Positions 41,618 through 50,416 of a stretch of 64,000 nt of DNA are shown here, piece after piece. Under the pieces are notes generated by a model. The model was not told the origin of the DNA. It saw only the letters and a list, made by a program, of their open reading frames with translations, and made no database searches. The stretch is taken from positions 1 to 64,000 of the forward strand of contig JAUSCD010000015.1 in NCBI GenBank assembly GCA_030651695.1. Direction: 5' to 3'. Each line of letters begins with the position of its first letter. Position 1 is the first letter of the stretch. The DNA comes from Pseudohongiella sp. Lineage in GTDB: Bacteria; Pseudomonadota; Gammaproteobacteria; Pseudomonadales; Pseudohongiellaceae. A program made the translations under genes and the position numbers.

Positions 41618-42853
41618 ATGAATCCATCGACTAAATTAAGAACGCTGACGGCCACTCTGCTACTCAGTGCCGCTGCATGTGCAAGCTCAGGCTCTGCGCT
41701 TGCACAAAATGAAATTATTCGCGGTGCGATTCCACCTATGCCGGAAATTACGTACCAGCCTTCGCCTGAAGCTTACAAAGTAGAAGAATTTGTGACTGAC
41801 CTGCAGGTGGTCTGGACAATACGGTTTCTTCCGGACGGCAGGTTGATGGTTACTGAACGTCCGGGACGTGTGCGACTGATTTCAGCGCAAGGGGTGATGG
41901 ACCCGGAACCCTGGCTGAGTGTTGAAGACAAGGTTTTTTTTCAGGGCGAGAGTGGTCTGACCGGTCTTGCCCTGCATCCCCAATACCCCGAGGTGCCTTG
42001 GGTCTACGTGATGTACACCTACTCTGGTGACAATGGTGTGTTTAACCGCATCAGTCGTTTTACCGAAGTTGACGGCCGTGCGGGCGAAGAAAAAATTCTG
42101 TTCGATGGCCTGGCAGCACAGGAGCGCGGAGGTAGCCACAGCGGTGGCACTCTGCAGTTTGGCGCCGATGGGATGTTGTATGTAGCGACCGGCGACGCTT
42201 TTGAACGGCAGCGCTCCAACGATCTCGAGGATCTGTCTGGCGCGGTGCTCAGAATTACACCCGATGGCGAAGTGCCGGCAGACAATCCATGGCCGGGCAA
42301 CCCGATCTGGGCGCACGGTATGCGAAATCCCCATGGCCTGGCCTGGCAGCCGGGCAGTGGGCGACTGTTTACCGGCGATCATGGCCCAACCGGTGAAGAT
42401 CAACTGATGGCTCACGACCGCATTGTTGTACTTGAGGGCGGTCGCCATCACGGTTGGCCCATTATGGTGGGGGCAGCCGGAAATCCCGACTACGTGGATC
42501 CCATTCTGACCTTTGTACCCTCCTCTCCCCCCGGCGACGTGATGTTCTACACCGCGGACCTGATGCCCGGGTTAAAGAATGATCTGTTTGTATCTGTGCT
42601 GGGGTTCCAGCCAATAGAACGCCAGAATCTGATGCGTATACGTTTTCAGGACGCTGCCAATCCTACCCGCCCGACTGCTATTGAACGGTGGTTTAACGAT
42701 GAACAAGGCAACAGTGTGTACGGCCGCCTGCGCGCTCTGGCCACCGGCCCGGATGGCGCCATTTATGTCGGCACCAGTAACCACGACGGCAGACAGATGA
42801 CTGCATCCCAGCGTGAACAGCCAGATAGAATTTTGCGTATCAGCCCGCGCTGA
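41618..42853 (+). CDS. PQQ-dependent sugar (aldose) dehydrogenase family protein
   Basis: Signal peptide; RPGRVRLISAQG, GLTGLALHPQYPE, HSGGTLQFGADGMLYVATGDA, HGMRNPHGLAWQPGSGRLFTGDHG. ATG at 41618 preferred. Confidence 0.88.
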   Translation: MNPSTKLRTLTATLLLSAAACASSGSALAQNEIIRGAIPPMPEITYQPSPEAYKVEEFVTDLQVVWTIRFLPDGRLMVTERPGRVRLISAQGVMDPEPWLSVEDKVFFQGESGLTGLALHPQYPEVPWVYVMYTYSGDNGVFNRISRFTEVDGRAGEEKILFDGLAAQERGGSHSGGTLQFGADGMLYVATGDAFERQRSNDLEDLSGAVLRITPDGEVPADNPWPGNPIWAHGMRNPHGLAWQPGSGRLFTGDHGPTGEDQLMAHDRIVVLEGGRHHGWPIMVGAAGNPDYVDPILTFVPSSPPGDVMFYTADLMPGLKNDLFVSVLGFQPIERQNLMRIRFQDAANPTRPTAIERWFNDEQGNSVYGRLRALATGPDGAIYVGTSNHDGRQMTASQREQPDRILRISPR

Positions 42854-42918
42854 TCTGCTCTTCCCGGCCAGCGCCCGGTTTGCATATTTATGTTACCGGG
42901 CGAATTCTGGCGCCCTTG

Positions 42919-42934
42919 TGTGATCGAAATCACA
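42919..42934. promoter_or_regulatory. Candidate CRP/Vfr-type binding site
   Basis: TGTGATCGAAATCACA, a perfect TGTGA-N6-TCACA palindrome extended to GTGTGAT-CGAA-ATCACAC. Confidence 0.65.
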
Positions 42935-43066
42935 CACAGGCCAGATTGCTCAACTCCGTCATTGACGCCCCTGTCCGCAATTGGTAAAAATTCCCACAGC
43001 AAGCAAAATCAAGCTGTAGGTTCAAAAGGGATCACGTGCTTGCTGCAGTCAACACGGAGAGCAGTC

Positions 43067-43615
43067 ATGAAAAATCTGTACGAGAGCTTTGTTTTTGCCA
43101 TCAGCCTGATACTCGCTGGCAGTGCCTTTGCCAGCGAAACTCCGGTTTACTCGGATAACAAAGGGCAGCTGCAAGTGCCATCTGTCAAAGTGGACGGCGT
43201 CCCCGGCGTTTACCAAGACATCATCATGAAATTTGAAGACAGCGACACCCTGCGCATGTTGTCGGTCAAAGAAGGCGTGTTGCTTGACTACATCAACCAA
43301 GTCAATTCATTCCAAACCAACACTTTCCCTGTGCAGGTGTTTCTTGAGATCAGCGGCACATTCCCGAGCGGTTGTGGTGCAATCGGCCAGATCCTTCAAA
43401 CCGTAACCGGCAATGACTTCAGTGTCCTGGTCTACTTTGAAAATGATGCATGGCTGGAGAGCCCGGAATCGGTAGCTTGCACTCTGGCCATGCGCCCATT
43501 CAAAAAAGTTATTGCTTTAGACGTCTATGGTCTGCAAGCCGGCACATATGGGTATACATTAAATGACAAGTTCAGTGGCAGCTTCAGCCTGGCAACTGAT
43601 AACAGGATTCAGTAA
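43067..43615 (+). CDS. Secreted protein of unknown function (paralogue 1)
   Basis: Signal peptide MKNLYESFVFAISLILAGSAFA; RBS-like GGAGA; conserved ISGTFPSGC...ENDAWLESPESVACTLAMRPF...YGLQAGTYGYTLNDKFSGSFSL. Confidence 0.8.
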   Translation: MKNLYESFVFAISLILAGSAFASETPVYSDNKGQLQVPSVKVDGVPGVYQDIIMKFEDSDTLRMLSVKEGVLLDYINQVNSFQTNTFPVQVFLEISGTFPSGCGAIGQILQTVTGNDFSVLVYFENDAWLESPESVACTLAMRPFKKVIALDVYGLQAGTYGYTLNDKFSGSFSLATDNRIQ

Positions 43616-43670
43616 TTTTTTGTATGCCAGATCAAAAACTGCAAAATTTGATAAAAAGGACATTATCGTG

Positions 43671-44240
43671 ATGAGGACAAGATTATCTGCATTCGGCATA
43701 GGCATTGGCCTGTTGTTTTCCGCAGCCCTGAATGCCGATCAACATCCGGTCTATTCGGAAGAAGAAGCTACATTGGTGCTGCCTTCAATTTCTCTGGACA
43801 GCAGCCCGGGTCATTTCCAGGAAGCAGAACTTGAACTGCTCCAGGACAACCTCTGGCAACTGCGGGATGTCAGGGAAGGCAAGCTCAATGAAGACATTCA
43901 AAATGTTGAGCTGATCATAACCGACTCATTTCCGCTTCAGGCCTTCCTGAGGATCAGTGGCGAATTCATGCACGGTTGCGCACGCAAAGGGCAGGTTCAA
44001 AGCCAGATCGTAAACAACAAAATTATTGTAAACGCTTATTATGAAAACAATCTCTGGACCAAATCGCCTGAGATTGTGCTTTGCACTCTCGCCACAGAAT
44101 CATTCAGCTTTGTGTACCCGTTGCCGGTTTACGGATTGCCCGCAGGTGACTATACGTATGAGTTGAACAACACGTTCAGCGGCTCTTTCACTTTGTCACA
44201 GAGCAATGTGTACGAGTCATCCAGCCCGGCCTGGCAATAG
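43671..44240 (+). CDS. Secreted protein of unknown function (paralogue 2)
   Basis: Signal peptide MRTRLSAFGIGIGLLFSAALNA; ISGEFMHGC...ENNLWTKSPEIVLCTLATESF...YGLPAGDYTYELNNTFSGSFTL, aligning with paralogue 1. Confidence 0.8.
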   Translation: MRTRLSAFGIGIGLLFSAALNADQHPVYSEEEATLVLPSISLDSSPGHFQEAELELLQDNLWQLRDVREGKLNEDIQNVELIITDSFPLQAFLRISGEFMHGCARKGQVQSQIVNNKIIVNAYYENNLWTKSPEIVLCTLATESFSFVYPLPVYGLPAGDYTYELNNTFSGSFTLSQSNVYESSSPAWQ

Positions 44241-44311
44241 TTTTTGTCGGCAAGTTTTGAACGCGAGGAAGAAGCGTTTAATCAGTCAAGTGAGCAGGAT
44301 GTTCGCTTGCA

Positions 44312-44353
44312 GGGTATCTACCGGCAAGGAAGTCGGCAGATACCCTTTTTTTT
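44312..44353 (+). terminator. Rho-independent terminator of the secreted paralogue pair
   Basis: GGGTATCT...AGATACCC followed by eight T. Confidence 0.88.
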
Positions 44354-47063
44354 ACTTAAGACTTTTACTCACCACTTCAAACACATCCCTGGAAAGTTCA
44401 GGCAGTGCAGCGATGCGTTGCAGCTGAGTTTTCATCAGCGCCTGACGTCCCGCATTGTACTTCCTCCAACGGGTCAGCGGTGTCAGCAAGCGCGACGCAA
44501 TCTGCGGGTTTGCCAGATTCAGGGCCACGACCTGATCGGCAAGAAACTCGTATCCGGCACCATCCAGATGGTGGAAATTGAGTGGGTTGGAGTTGCAGAA
44601 CGCACTGATCAGCGAGCGCACCTTATTGGGGTTGCGCATATCAAACGCTTCGTGATTCATCAATGCTTTGACCTGTTGCAGCGTGCCGGGGCGCGTTGCA
44701 ATTGCCTGCACTGTGAACCACTGATTCACCACCAGCGATTCATGCTTCCAATTCTGGTAAAAATCCGCCAGGGCCTGATCGCGCATGTGTGCCGCGGCAG
44801 GGTATCTGGAATTGACCAGAAGTTTGAGTGCAGCATCAACATCGGTCATATTGGCTGCAGCCTGATACTGCTCAAAACATGTCTGCAGATGCTCAGGTTC
44901 TGGCAGACGCATCATGTAGGCCAGACAGGTATTTTTTAAAGCCCGTTTTGCAATACTGTCTGCATCTGCACTATATGCGGTGCTGGTCTGGCACAGTCCA
45001 TATAACTCGGCAAAACCAGCAGCATGTGCGACTGCAAGAGTATTGGCTACGAACTCTCGCACCAGATGAATGCCATCCACATCGATCTCTGCAGACAACT
45101 CGCCCAAGTAAGCTTCCGAAGGCAATGTCACCAGTTGCGCCAGCATGGCCTGATCAAGCTGCTTCGCCCCCCGTGCATCGGCTACAGCGGCGGCAAGCAG
45201 TTCACCTATCGCTGTGACAAGGCCCGGGTACACTTGCAGTGTCTTGCCCTGTTGATGTAATGCCAACAACTCCTGGATAACACCCACAGCCAATTCTTGC
45301 GCAGCGTTCCAGCGATTAAAGCCGTCGCTGTCGCGCGTCATGATAAACAGCAGTTCATCACGCGTGTAATCAAAGGCCAGTTTTACTGGCGCTGAGAACC
45401 CGCGCAGCAGTGAAGGGACCGGTTTATCTTTCACGTGTGTGAACACAAAACTTTGTACCGGCCGCACAACATCAAGCACGCGTTCCGTCATCGGCTGCGC
45501 AACAATTTCACCTTGCAGTATCAACGGCAGCGCCTGACCGTCCGGGCCTAACAAACCCATGCGCAAGGGAATATGGAAAGGTTCCTTGAGGGCCTGATCC
45601 GGAGTAGGCGGACAACTCTGACGAACCAGCAACTCATAAGTCTCAGTGCTGGAATCATAGTGACCGGTGACCTGCAACTGGGGAGTGCCTGCCTGTGAAT
45701 ACCAGCGCCGGAACTGAGTCAGATCAACACCACTGGCATCTTCCATGGCACGCACAAAATCTTCTGTCGTTACAGCCTGACCATCATGTCTTTCAAAATA
45801 GATATCTGAGCCTTTGCGAAAGCTTTCCGGGCCGATCAGTTCACGAATCATACGCACGACCTCTGCGCCTTTTTCGTAAATGGTCAACGTATAAAAGTTG
45901 GAGATTTCCATATAGGAGTCAGGCCGTACAGGATGAGCCATCGGACCGGCATCTTCAGCGAACTGTTGTGTGCGCAGGAAACTGACATCATCGATTCGTT
46001 TGACAGTACGCGAGCCCATATCGGCAGAAAACTCTGCATCGCGGAATACGGTAAACCCTTCTTTCAAACTGAGCTGGAACCAGTCGCGGCAGGTAACGCG
46101 ATTGCCTGACCAGTTGTGAAAATATTCGTGAGCGACGACCGCCTCGACACGCTGGAACGCCAGATCTGTGGTGGTAGCCGGATTGGCGAGGACACAGGAG
46201 GTATTAAAAATATTCAGTCCCTTATTTTCCATTGCTCCCATATTGAAATCGTCTACCGCCACGATCATGAAAATGTCCAGATCATATTCCCTGCCGTACA
46301 CCTCTTCGTCCCAACGCATGGAGTTCTTCAGTGACAACATGGCGTGATCGCATTTATCCAGATCTTTTTCTTCAACAAAAATGCGTAAAGTGATATCACG
46401 TCCCGACATGGTACTGAAATGATCTTCGATAAACTTCAAATCACCGGCCACCAGGGCAAACAGGTAACAGGGTTTTCGAAATGGATCTTCCCAGGTGACC
46501 CAGTGGCGACCATCTTCAAAGTCGCCCCGCGCAATGTCATTCCCGTTTGACAATAGTACCGGGTAGCGCTTTTTGTCAGCTACTACGGTAGTAACGAATT
46601 TTGCCATCACATCCGGGCGATCAAGGTAATAAGTAATCTTGCGGAACCCTTCGGCTTCACATTGTGTACAGAACATCGTGTTGGATTTATACAAACCTTC
46701 AAGACTGGTGTTTTCCTGCGGTTTGATCAGAGTTTCGCATTCCAGCACAAATCCTGAATCCAGCGAATCACCCAGCATACCGGCAAGATTTCTGATAGTC
46801 AGAGACTCCTCGTCCAGCTGGTACTGGTCGGAACCAAGAATGTGATCATTGAGTTGCAAACGCAGCAGTTGCATATCCTGCCCGTCCAGACGAAGGGAGT
46901 CATGTTGGTTTCCTATCAGCTCAGGATTGCGACGCATATGCAGTCTGGAACGTACACGTGTTTCAGTCTCGGCCAACTCAAAATGCAACTCTGTCAGTTC
47001 AATCAGAAAAGCAGGTGTCTGATAGTCTTTCAGGTAAATGGTTGTTGCCTGCGCGTCTCTCAT
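44352..47063 (-). CDS. pepN: Aminopeptidase N (M1 family)
   Basis: [50 protein letters not shown]. Confidence 0.96.
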   Translation of the reverse strand: MRDAQATTIYLKDYQTPAFLIELTELHFELAETETRVRSRLHMRRNPELIGNQHDSLRLDGQDMQLLRLQLNDHILGSDQYQLDEESLTIRNLAGMLGDSLDSGFVLECETLIKPQENTSLEGLYKSNTMFCTQCEAEGFRKITYYLDRPDVMAKFVTTVVADKKRYPVLLSNGNDIARGDFEDGRHWVTWEDPFRKPCYLFALVAGDLKFIEDHFSTMSGRDITLRIFVEEKDLDKCDHAMLSLKNSMRWDEEVYGREYDLDIFMIVAVDDFNMGAMENKGLNIFNTSCVLANPATTTDLAFQRVEAVVAHEYFHNWSGNRVTCRDWFQLSLKEGFTVFRDAEFSADMGSRTVKRIDDVSFLRTQQFAEDAGPMAHPVRPDSYMEISNFYTLTIYEKGAEVVRMIRELIGPESFRKGSDIYFERHDGQAVTTEDFVRAMEDASGVDLTQFRRWYSQAGTPQLQVTGHYDSSTETYELLVRQSCPPTPDQALKEPFHIPLRMGLLGPDGQALPLILQGEIVAQPMTERVLDVVRPVQSFVFTHVKDKPVPSLLRGFSAPVKLAFDYTRDELLFIMTRDSDGFNRWNAAQELAVGVIQELLALHQQGKTLQVYPGLVTAIGELLAAAVADARGAKQLDQAMLAQLVTLPSEAYLGELSAEIDVDGIHLVREFVANTLAVAHAAGFAELYGLCQTSTAYSADADSIAKRALKNTCLAYMMRLPEPEHLQTCFEQYQAAANMTDVDAALKLLVNSRYPAAAHMRDQALADFYQNWKHESLVVNQWFTVQAIATRPGTLQQVKALMNHEAFDMRNPNKVRSLISAFCNSNPLNFHHLDGAGYEFLADQVVALNLANPQIASRLLTPLTRWRKYNAGRQALMKTQLQRIAALPELSRDVFEVVSKSLK

Positions 47064-47114
47064 GATAGTTCCTGTAATTCGCTACGTTGTTCGCTGCGTT
47101 GTTCAGTACGTCGC

Positions 47115-47945
47115 TCAAGCGCGACTGATTTCAAGCTCATAACCGCTGAAGCGGCGAATATTGATAACTCCGGTATCAAACATCAGATACTGACCTTTGA
47201 TGCCCAGAAGGGTGCCTTCCACCAGCGCGTCGTTATCCAGATTAAACGAAGTAATTTTGTCCGGATACCCCTGCACCGGATACTGGATCTCAACCGGCTC
47301 TATACCCGTCAGTACGCTGACAGCATGAAAACCAAAACGCTGGACCATGTCTTTGAGATCAGTTTCGCAGATGTTCAGCAGATGATCCCGCTCGGCTTTC
47401 AGATCCACAACCTGATCCCCCTCTCTCAGCATATCGCGCCAGTTGGTTTTATCCGCAACATGCTGACGGAACATCACTTCAAGCGAACCACTCTGCAAAC
47501 GCGTGCGCACACGCACAATCGGAAGCGCCTGCACTGCGCCCTGATCCACCCAGCGCGTGGGGACCTGCGTTGCCCGCGTAATGCCAACCTTCACGCCTGA
47601 CGAATTAGCCAGATAAATGATGTGATCCTGCATACAAAACTCTTCACCCCAGGCCGGCTCGCGGCAGGTGCCCAGATCAAAGTGGCACTTCTCGGGATGG
47701 ATAATACAACTGTCGCACTGCGCCAGCTTCTGAAAACACGGATAACAATAACCCTGATTAAAACTCTTGTTGCTGAGCCGGCCACAATGCACACAGTTTA
47801 TCTTGCCGGTATAACGCAACCTGACCGTGCTGCCGAGCAGATCGTTCATCGGCGTCAGCGTATCGCCCAGCGGCAACTGATAACGTACCGGTGACTCCAG
47901 CCGTGAATGAAGCTTGCGAACCGTGCCTTGTGCCAATACCTGCAT
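47115..47945 (-). CDS. DUF2797 family protein (Cys-rich plus GIY-YIG-like segment)
   Basis: CVHCGRLSNKSFNQGYCYPCFQKLAQCDSCIIHPEKCHF; IIYLANSSGVKVGITRATQVPTRWVDQGA. Confidence 0.8.
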   Translation of the reverse strand: MQVLAQGTVRKLHSRLESPVRYQLPLGDTLTPMNDLLGSTVRLRYTGKINCVHCGRLSNKSFNQGYCYPCFQKLAQCDSCIIHPEKCHFDLGTCREPAWGEEFCMQDHIIYLANSSGVKVGITRATQVPTRWVDQGAVQALPIVRVRTRLQSGSLEVMFRQHVADKTNWRDMLREGDQVVDLKAERDHLLNICETDLKDMVQRFGFHAVSVLTGIEPVEIQYPVQGYPDKITSFNLDNDALVEGTLLGIKGQYLMFDTGVINIRRFSGYELEISRA

Positions 47946-48062
47946 GCGAAAACTCTCTACGGGGATTTAAAAATCATTTGCGTCGTTAATTTTTCGTTCA
48001 TTTGAACCGGCACGACCCCGGCGAGTAAGCCGAGGCGGCACGATCCCCACAAGCAAGCCGAT

Positions 48063-48125
48063 GTGGGGGACTAGCTTTTTTGACAATCAGACGCCGCAGG
48101 CGTCGTCAAAAAAACAGTCCCCCGC
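48063..48125 (+). repeat. Stem-loop with shared 24-nt apex motif (copy 3)
   Basis: GTGGGGGACT..AGTCCCCCGC and TTTTTTGAC..GTCAAAAAA stems; apex ACAATCAGACGCCGCAGGCGTCGT (48083-48106). Confidence 0.85.
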
Positions 48126-48205
48126 AGCGGCGCAGCCAGGCGCTGACCGCTACCCGCCCCTTTCCGAAAATACAAAAATAACTTCCATCACATAAGGCTG
48201 ATTTT

Positions 48206-48499
48206 TCAGTGCGTAATAATCTTCAGCGGCTCAACCCGCTCATGATCATGGCTGTGATTGTCATCATCACACTGCGTTTTTTTCAACCCCGTGCGATCTA
48301 TATAACCTACCCGCATATCCTCAGGCAGATGCTGCTGCTCATACGCGATAATCGCCTGCAGACAATACTCGATCTGCTCCGGCGTCAACTTGCGGCCATC
48401 CTGCCAGCGCCCGAGCTCAACGGCAGTCTTCAGATTCATATGCACTTCAGGATTCATCATCCCAAGAATGTCTTGCATGGATTCTATAGGTTTGTCAGA
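48206..48499 (-). CDS. YeaC-like DUF1315 protein
   Basis: MMNPEVHMNLKTAVELGRWQDGRKLTPEQIEYCLQAIIAYE; start M at 48499 inferred. Confidence 0.8.
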   Translation of the reverse strand, partial: SDKPIESMQDILGMMNPEVHMNLKTAVELGRWQDGRKLTPEQIEYCLQAIIAYEQQHLPEDMRVGYIDRTGLKKTQCDDDNHSHDHERVEPLKIITH

Positions 48500-49400
48500 C
48501 ATCGGCTCCACTCCTGTTACCAGCTCTCTTAAACACGGTTCCCAGCACCAACCCACTCAGCATGCCAGCAACCAGGCCACCCAGATGCGCGGCACTTGCA
48601 ATCATGGACGACGCAAGAATCTCCATCAAAACCAGTGCCACCAGAAATACCATAATCATGGGCAGGGGCAAACGCAACCGCGATTGCGGACGCAGTGTTT
48701 GCCACATCCAGATGAGACCAATCTGACCATATACTACGCCAGACATACCCCCGAAGTTGGGTGTACCTGACCACAAATATTGAGAAATATTGGCGCTGAA
48801 TGCGAGTAGTAAAATCAGTAACAGATAAATCGGTTTGCCAAACTGCGGCTCCATCATGCGGCCAAAAAACCACAGCCAGAGCAAATTAAAAATCAGGTGC
48901 ACAGGACCAAAATGCAGCAACGCAGGTGTTAACGTCCTGATCCAGTCACCCGGCGAATCCAGACCACTGATCAAAGCTGCCAGCGGAAATTGTCCAGGCT
49001 GTATAACGTCCGGAAAAAACAAGCTGCGCACTGACATGACATCGGCACCCAGATCACTGATAACAGCAACCAGCACGCAGGCCAATATCAGTATCACGGT
49101 GACAGGGGCCAGCCACAGCGCACCCAGAAAACCTTGCAATAGCGATTTTACCGGCAGCATCGGTACAGCAGGGCCGCCCTCTCGAGCGCCACCATATTCG
49201 TTGTTTTCCGGTAACGCCAGAGTGCCGTCCTGCCAGCGCTGCCAGGCGGACGCTATCACAACCACCTGTTCCTGATCCGGCGCCCAGATCACCAAAGTCC
49301 CGGATTCTTCTGTGACATGGTGAGGCAGGTGATATGACCGCAAAACTTTAATGAACGGTCTCAGGTCATGAGTTGCAGAAACAGAAACGGCTCTATGCAT
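48495..49400 (-). CDS. Rhomboid family intramembrane serine protease
   Basis: HFGPVHLIFNLLWLWFFGRMME; GGMSGVVYGQIGLIWM; SAAHLGGLVAGMLSG. Confidence 0.88.
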   Translation of the reverse strand: MHRAVSVSATHDLRPFIKVLRSYHLPHHVTEESGTLVIWAPDQEQVVVIASAWQRWQDGTLALPENNEYGGAREGGPAVPMLPVKSLLQGFLGALWLAPVTVILILACVLVAVISDLGADVMSVRSLFFPDVIQPGQFPLAALISGLDSPGDWIRTLTPALLHFGPVHLIFNLLWLWFFGRMMEPQFGKPIYLLLILLLAFSANISQYLWSGTPNFGGMSGVVYGQIGLIWMWQTLRPQSRLRLPLPMIMVFLVALVLMEILASSMIASAAHLGGLVAGMLSGLVLGTVFKRAGNRSGADV

Positions 49401-50283
49401 CGTCCCTGACCAGTCGATTGCCCCAGCCGAGTTTGCTGCGGCAGGCTTCGTAATAATTGTAGTCCAGTGGATGTATCAGTCGCAGTGGTCCGGCTTTTTT
49501 GCGAATGATGATACTGTCCCCCGGTTCAGTGTGAAAACGCACGGCGCCGTCGCAACTGACCAACGGGGAAATAGCTCGTTGTTTGACGACTTCCAGCCGG
49601 ACTTCGCAGTCGCCATCCAACACGAGTGGCCGGCTGCTCAAAGTATGCGGATACATGGGAACCAGCACCAGAGCATTCAGACTGGGATGCATGATGGGCC
49701 CGCCGGCGGACAATGAGTAAGCAGTAGAGCCCGTGGGGGTCGCTACGATCAAACCGTCAGCCTGCTGGGAATTAACAAACTGCCCGTTGATGAACAGCTC
49801 GAACTCTATCATTTGCGCTGCCGTACCGGGATGTAACACGACGTCATTCAACGCAGTGCCACCAGGCAGAAGTACGTCGTCGCGCAGTACTGAAAACTCC
49901 AGCATAAATCGTGACTCTTCGACGAACTTTCCATCCAGCACATCTGCCAGGGCTTCTTCTATTTCATCAGGCAGGATATCAGTGAGAAATCCGAGACGAC
50001 CGCGGTTGACACCGAGGACCGGCACATCATGACTGACCAGAGCGCGTGCTGCATTGAGCATACTGCCATCACCACCTACCACAACAACCAGATCACATTC
50101 ACCACCCAATTCATGGCGACGAAAAACCGGCAGGAGCTGATCAGGCACCAGCTCAGAAGTTGCCTGTTCCAGCACCACACTGAGTCCGCGTGAGTTCAAA
50201 AACGTGATCAGCCTTTGCAGGGTTTCAACGACGCCACTGTGACCCGGGCGACCTACCAGTCCGATCTGTTTAAAATTTGCCAT
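49393..50283 (-). CDS. nadK: NAD kinase
   Basis: VVVGGDGSMLNAARAL; GVNRGRLGFLTDI; TGSTAYSLSAGGPI. Confidence 0.95.
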   Translation of the reverse strand: MANFKQIGLVGRPGHSGVVETLQRLITFLNSRGLSVVLEQATSELVPDQLLPVFRRHELGGECDLVVVVGGDGSMLNAARALVSHDVPVLGVNRGRLGFLTDILPDEIEEALADVLDGKFVEESRFMLEFSVLRDDVLLPGGTALNDVVLHPGTAAQMIEFELFINGQFVNSQQADGLIVATPTGSTAYSLSAGGPIMHPSLNALVLVPMYPHTLSSRPLVLDGDCEVRLEVVKQRAISPLVSCDGAVRFHTEPGDSIIIRKKAGPLRLIHPLDYNYYEACRSKLGWGNRLVRDDA

Positions 50284-50416
50284 GCCGGGGGATTCCATCC
50301 GCAGATGTGCTTGTCCTGACAAGCTGCGCCTTCAGGAGCAGCAACCTGGCGGCGAGTATAACACGCGGGTTTGGCGGCGCGAGGTCAAGGAGCTGTCGAG
50401 AACCGTTTTGGGGCAA

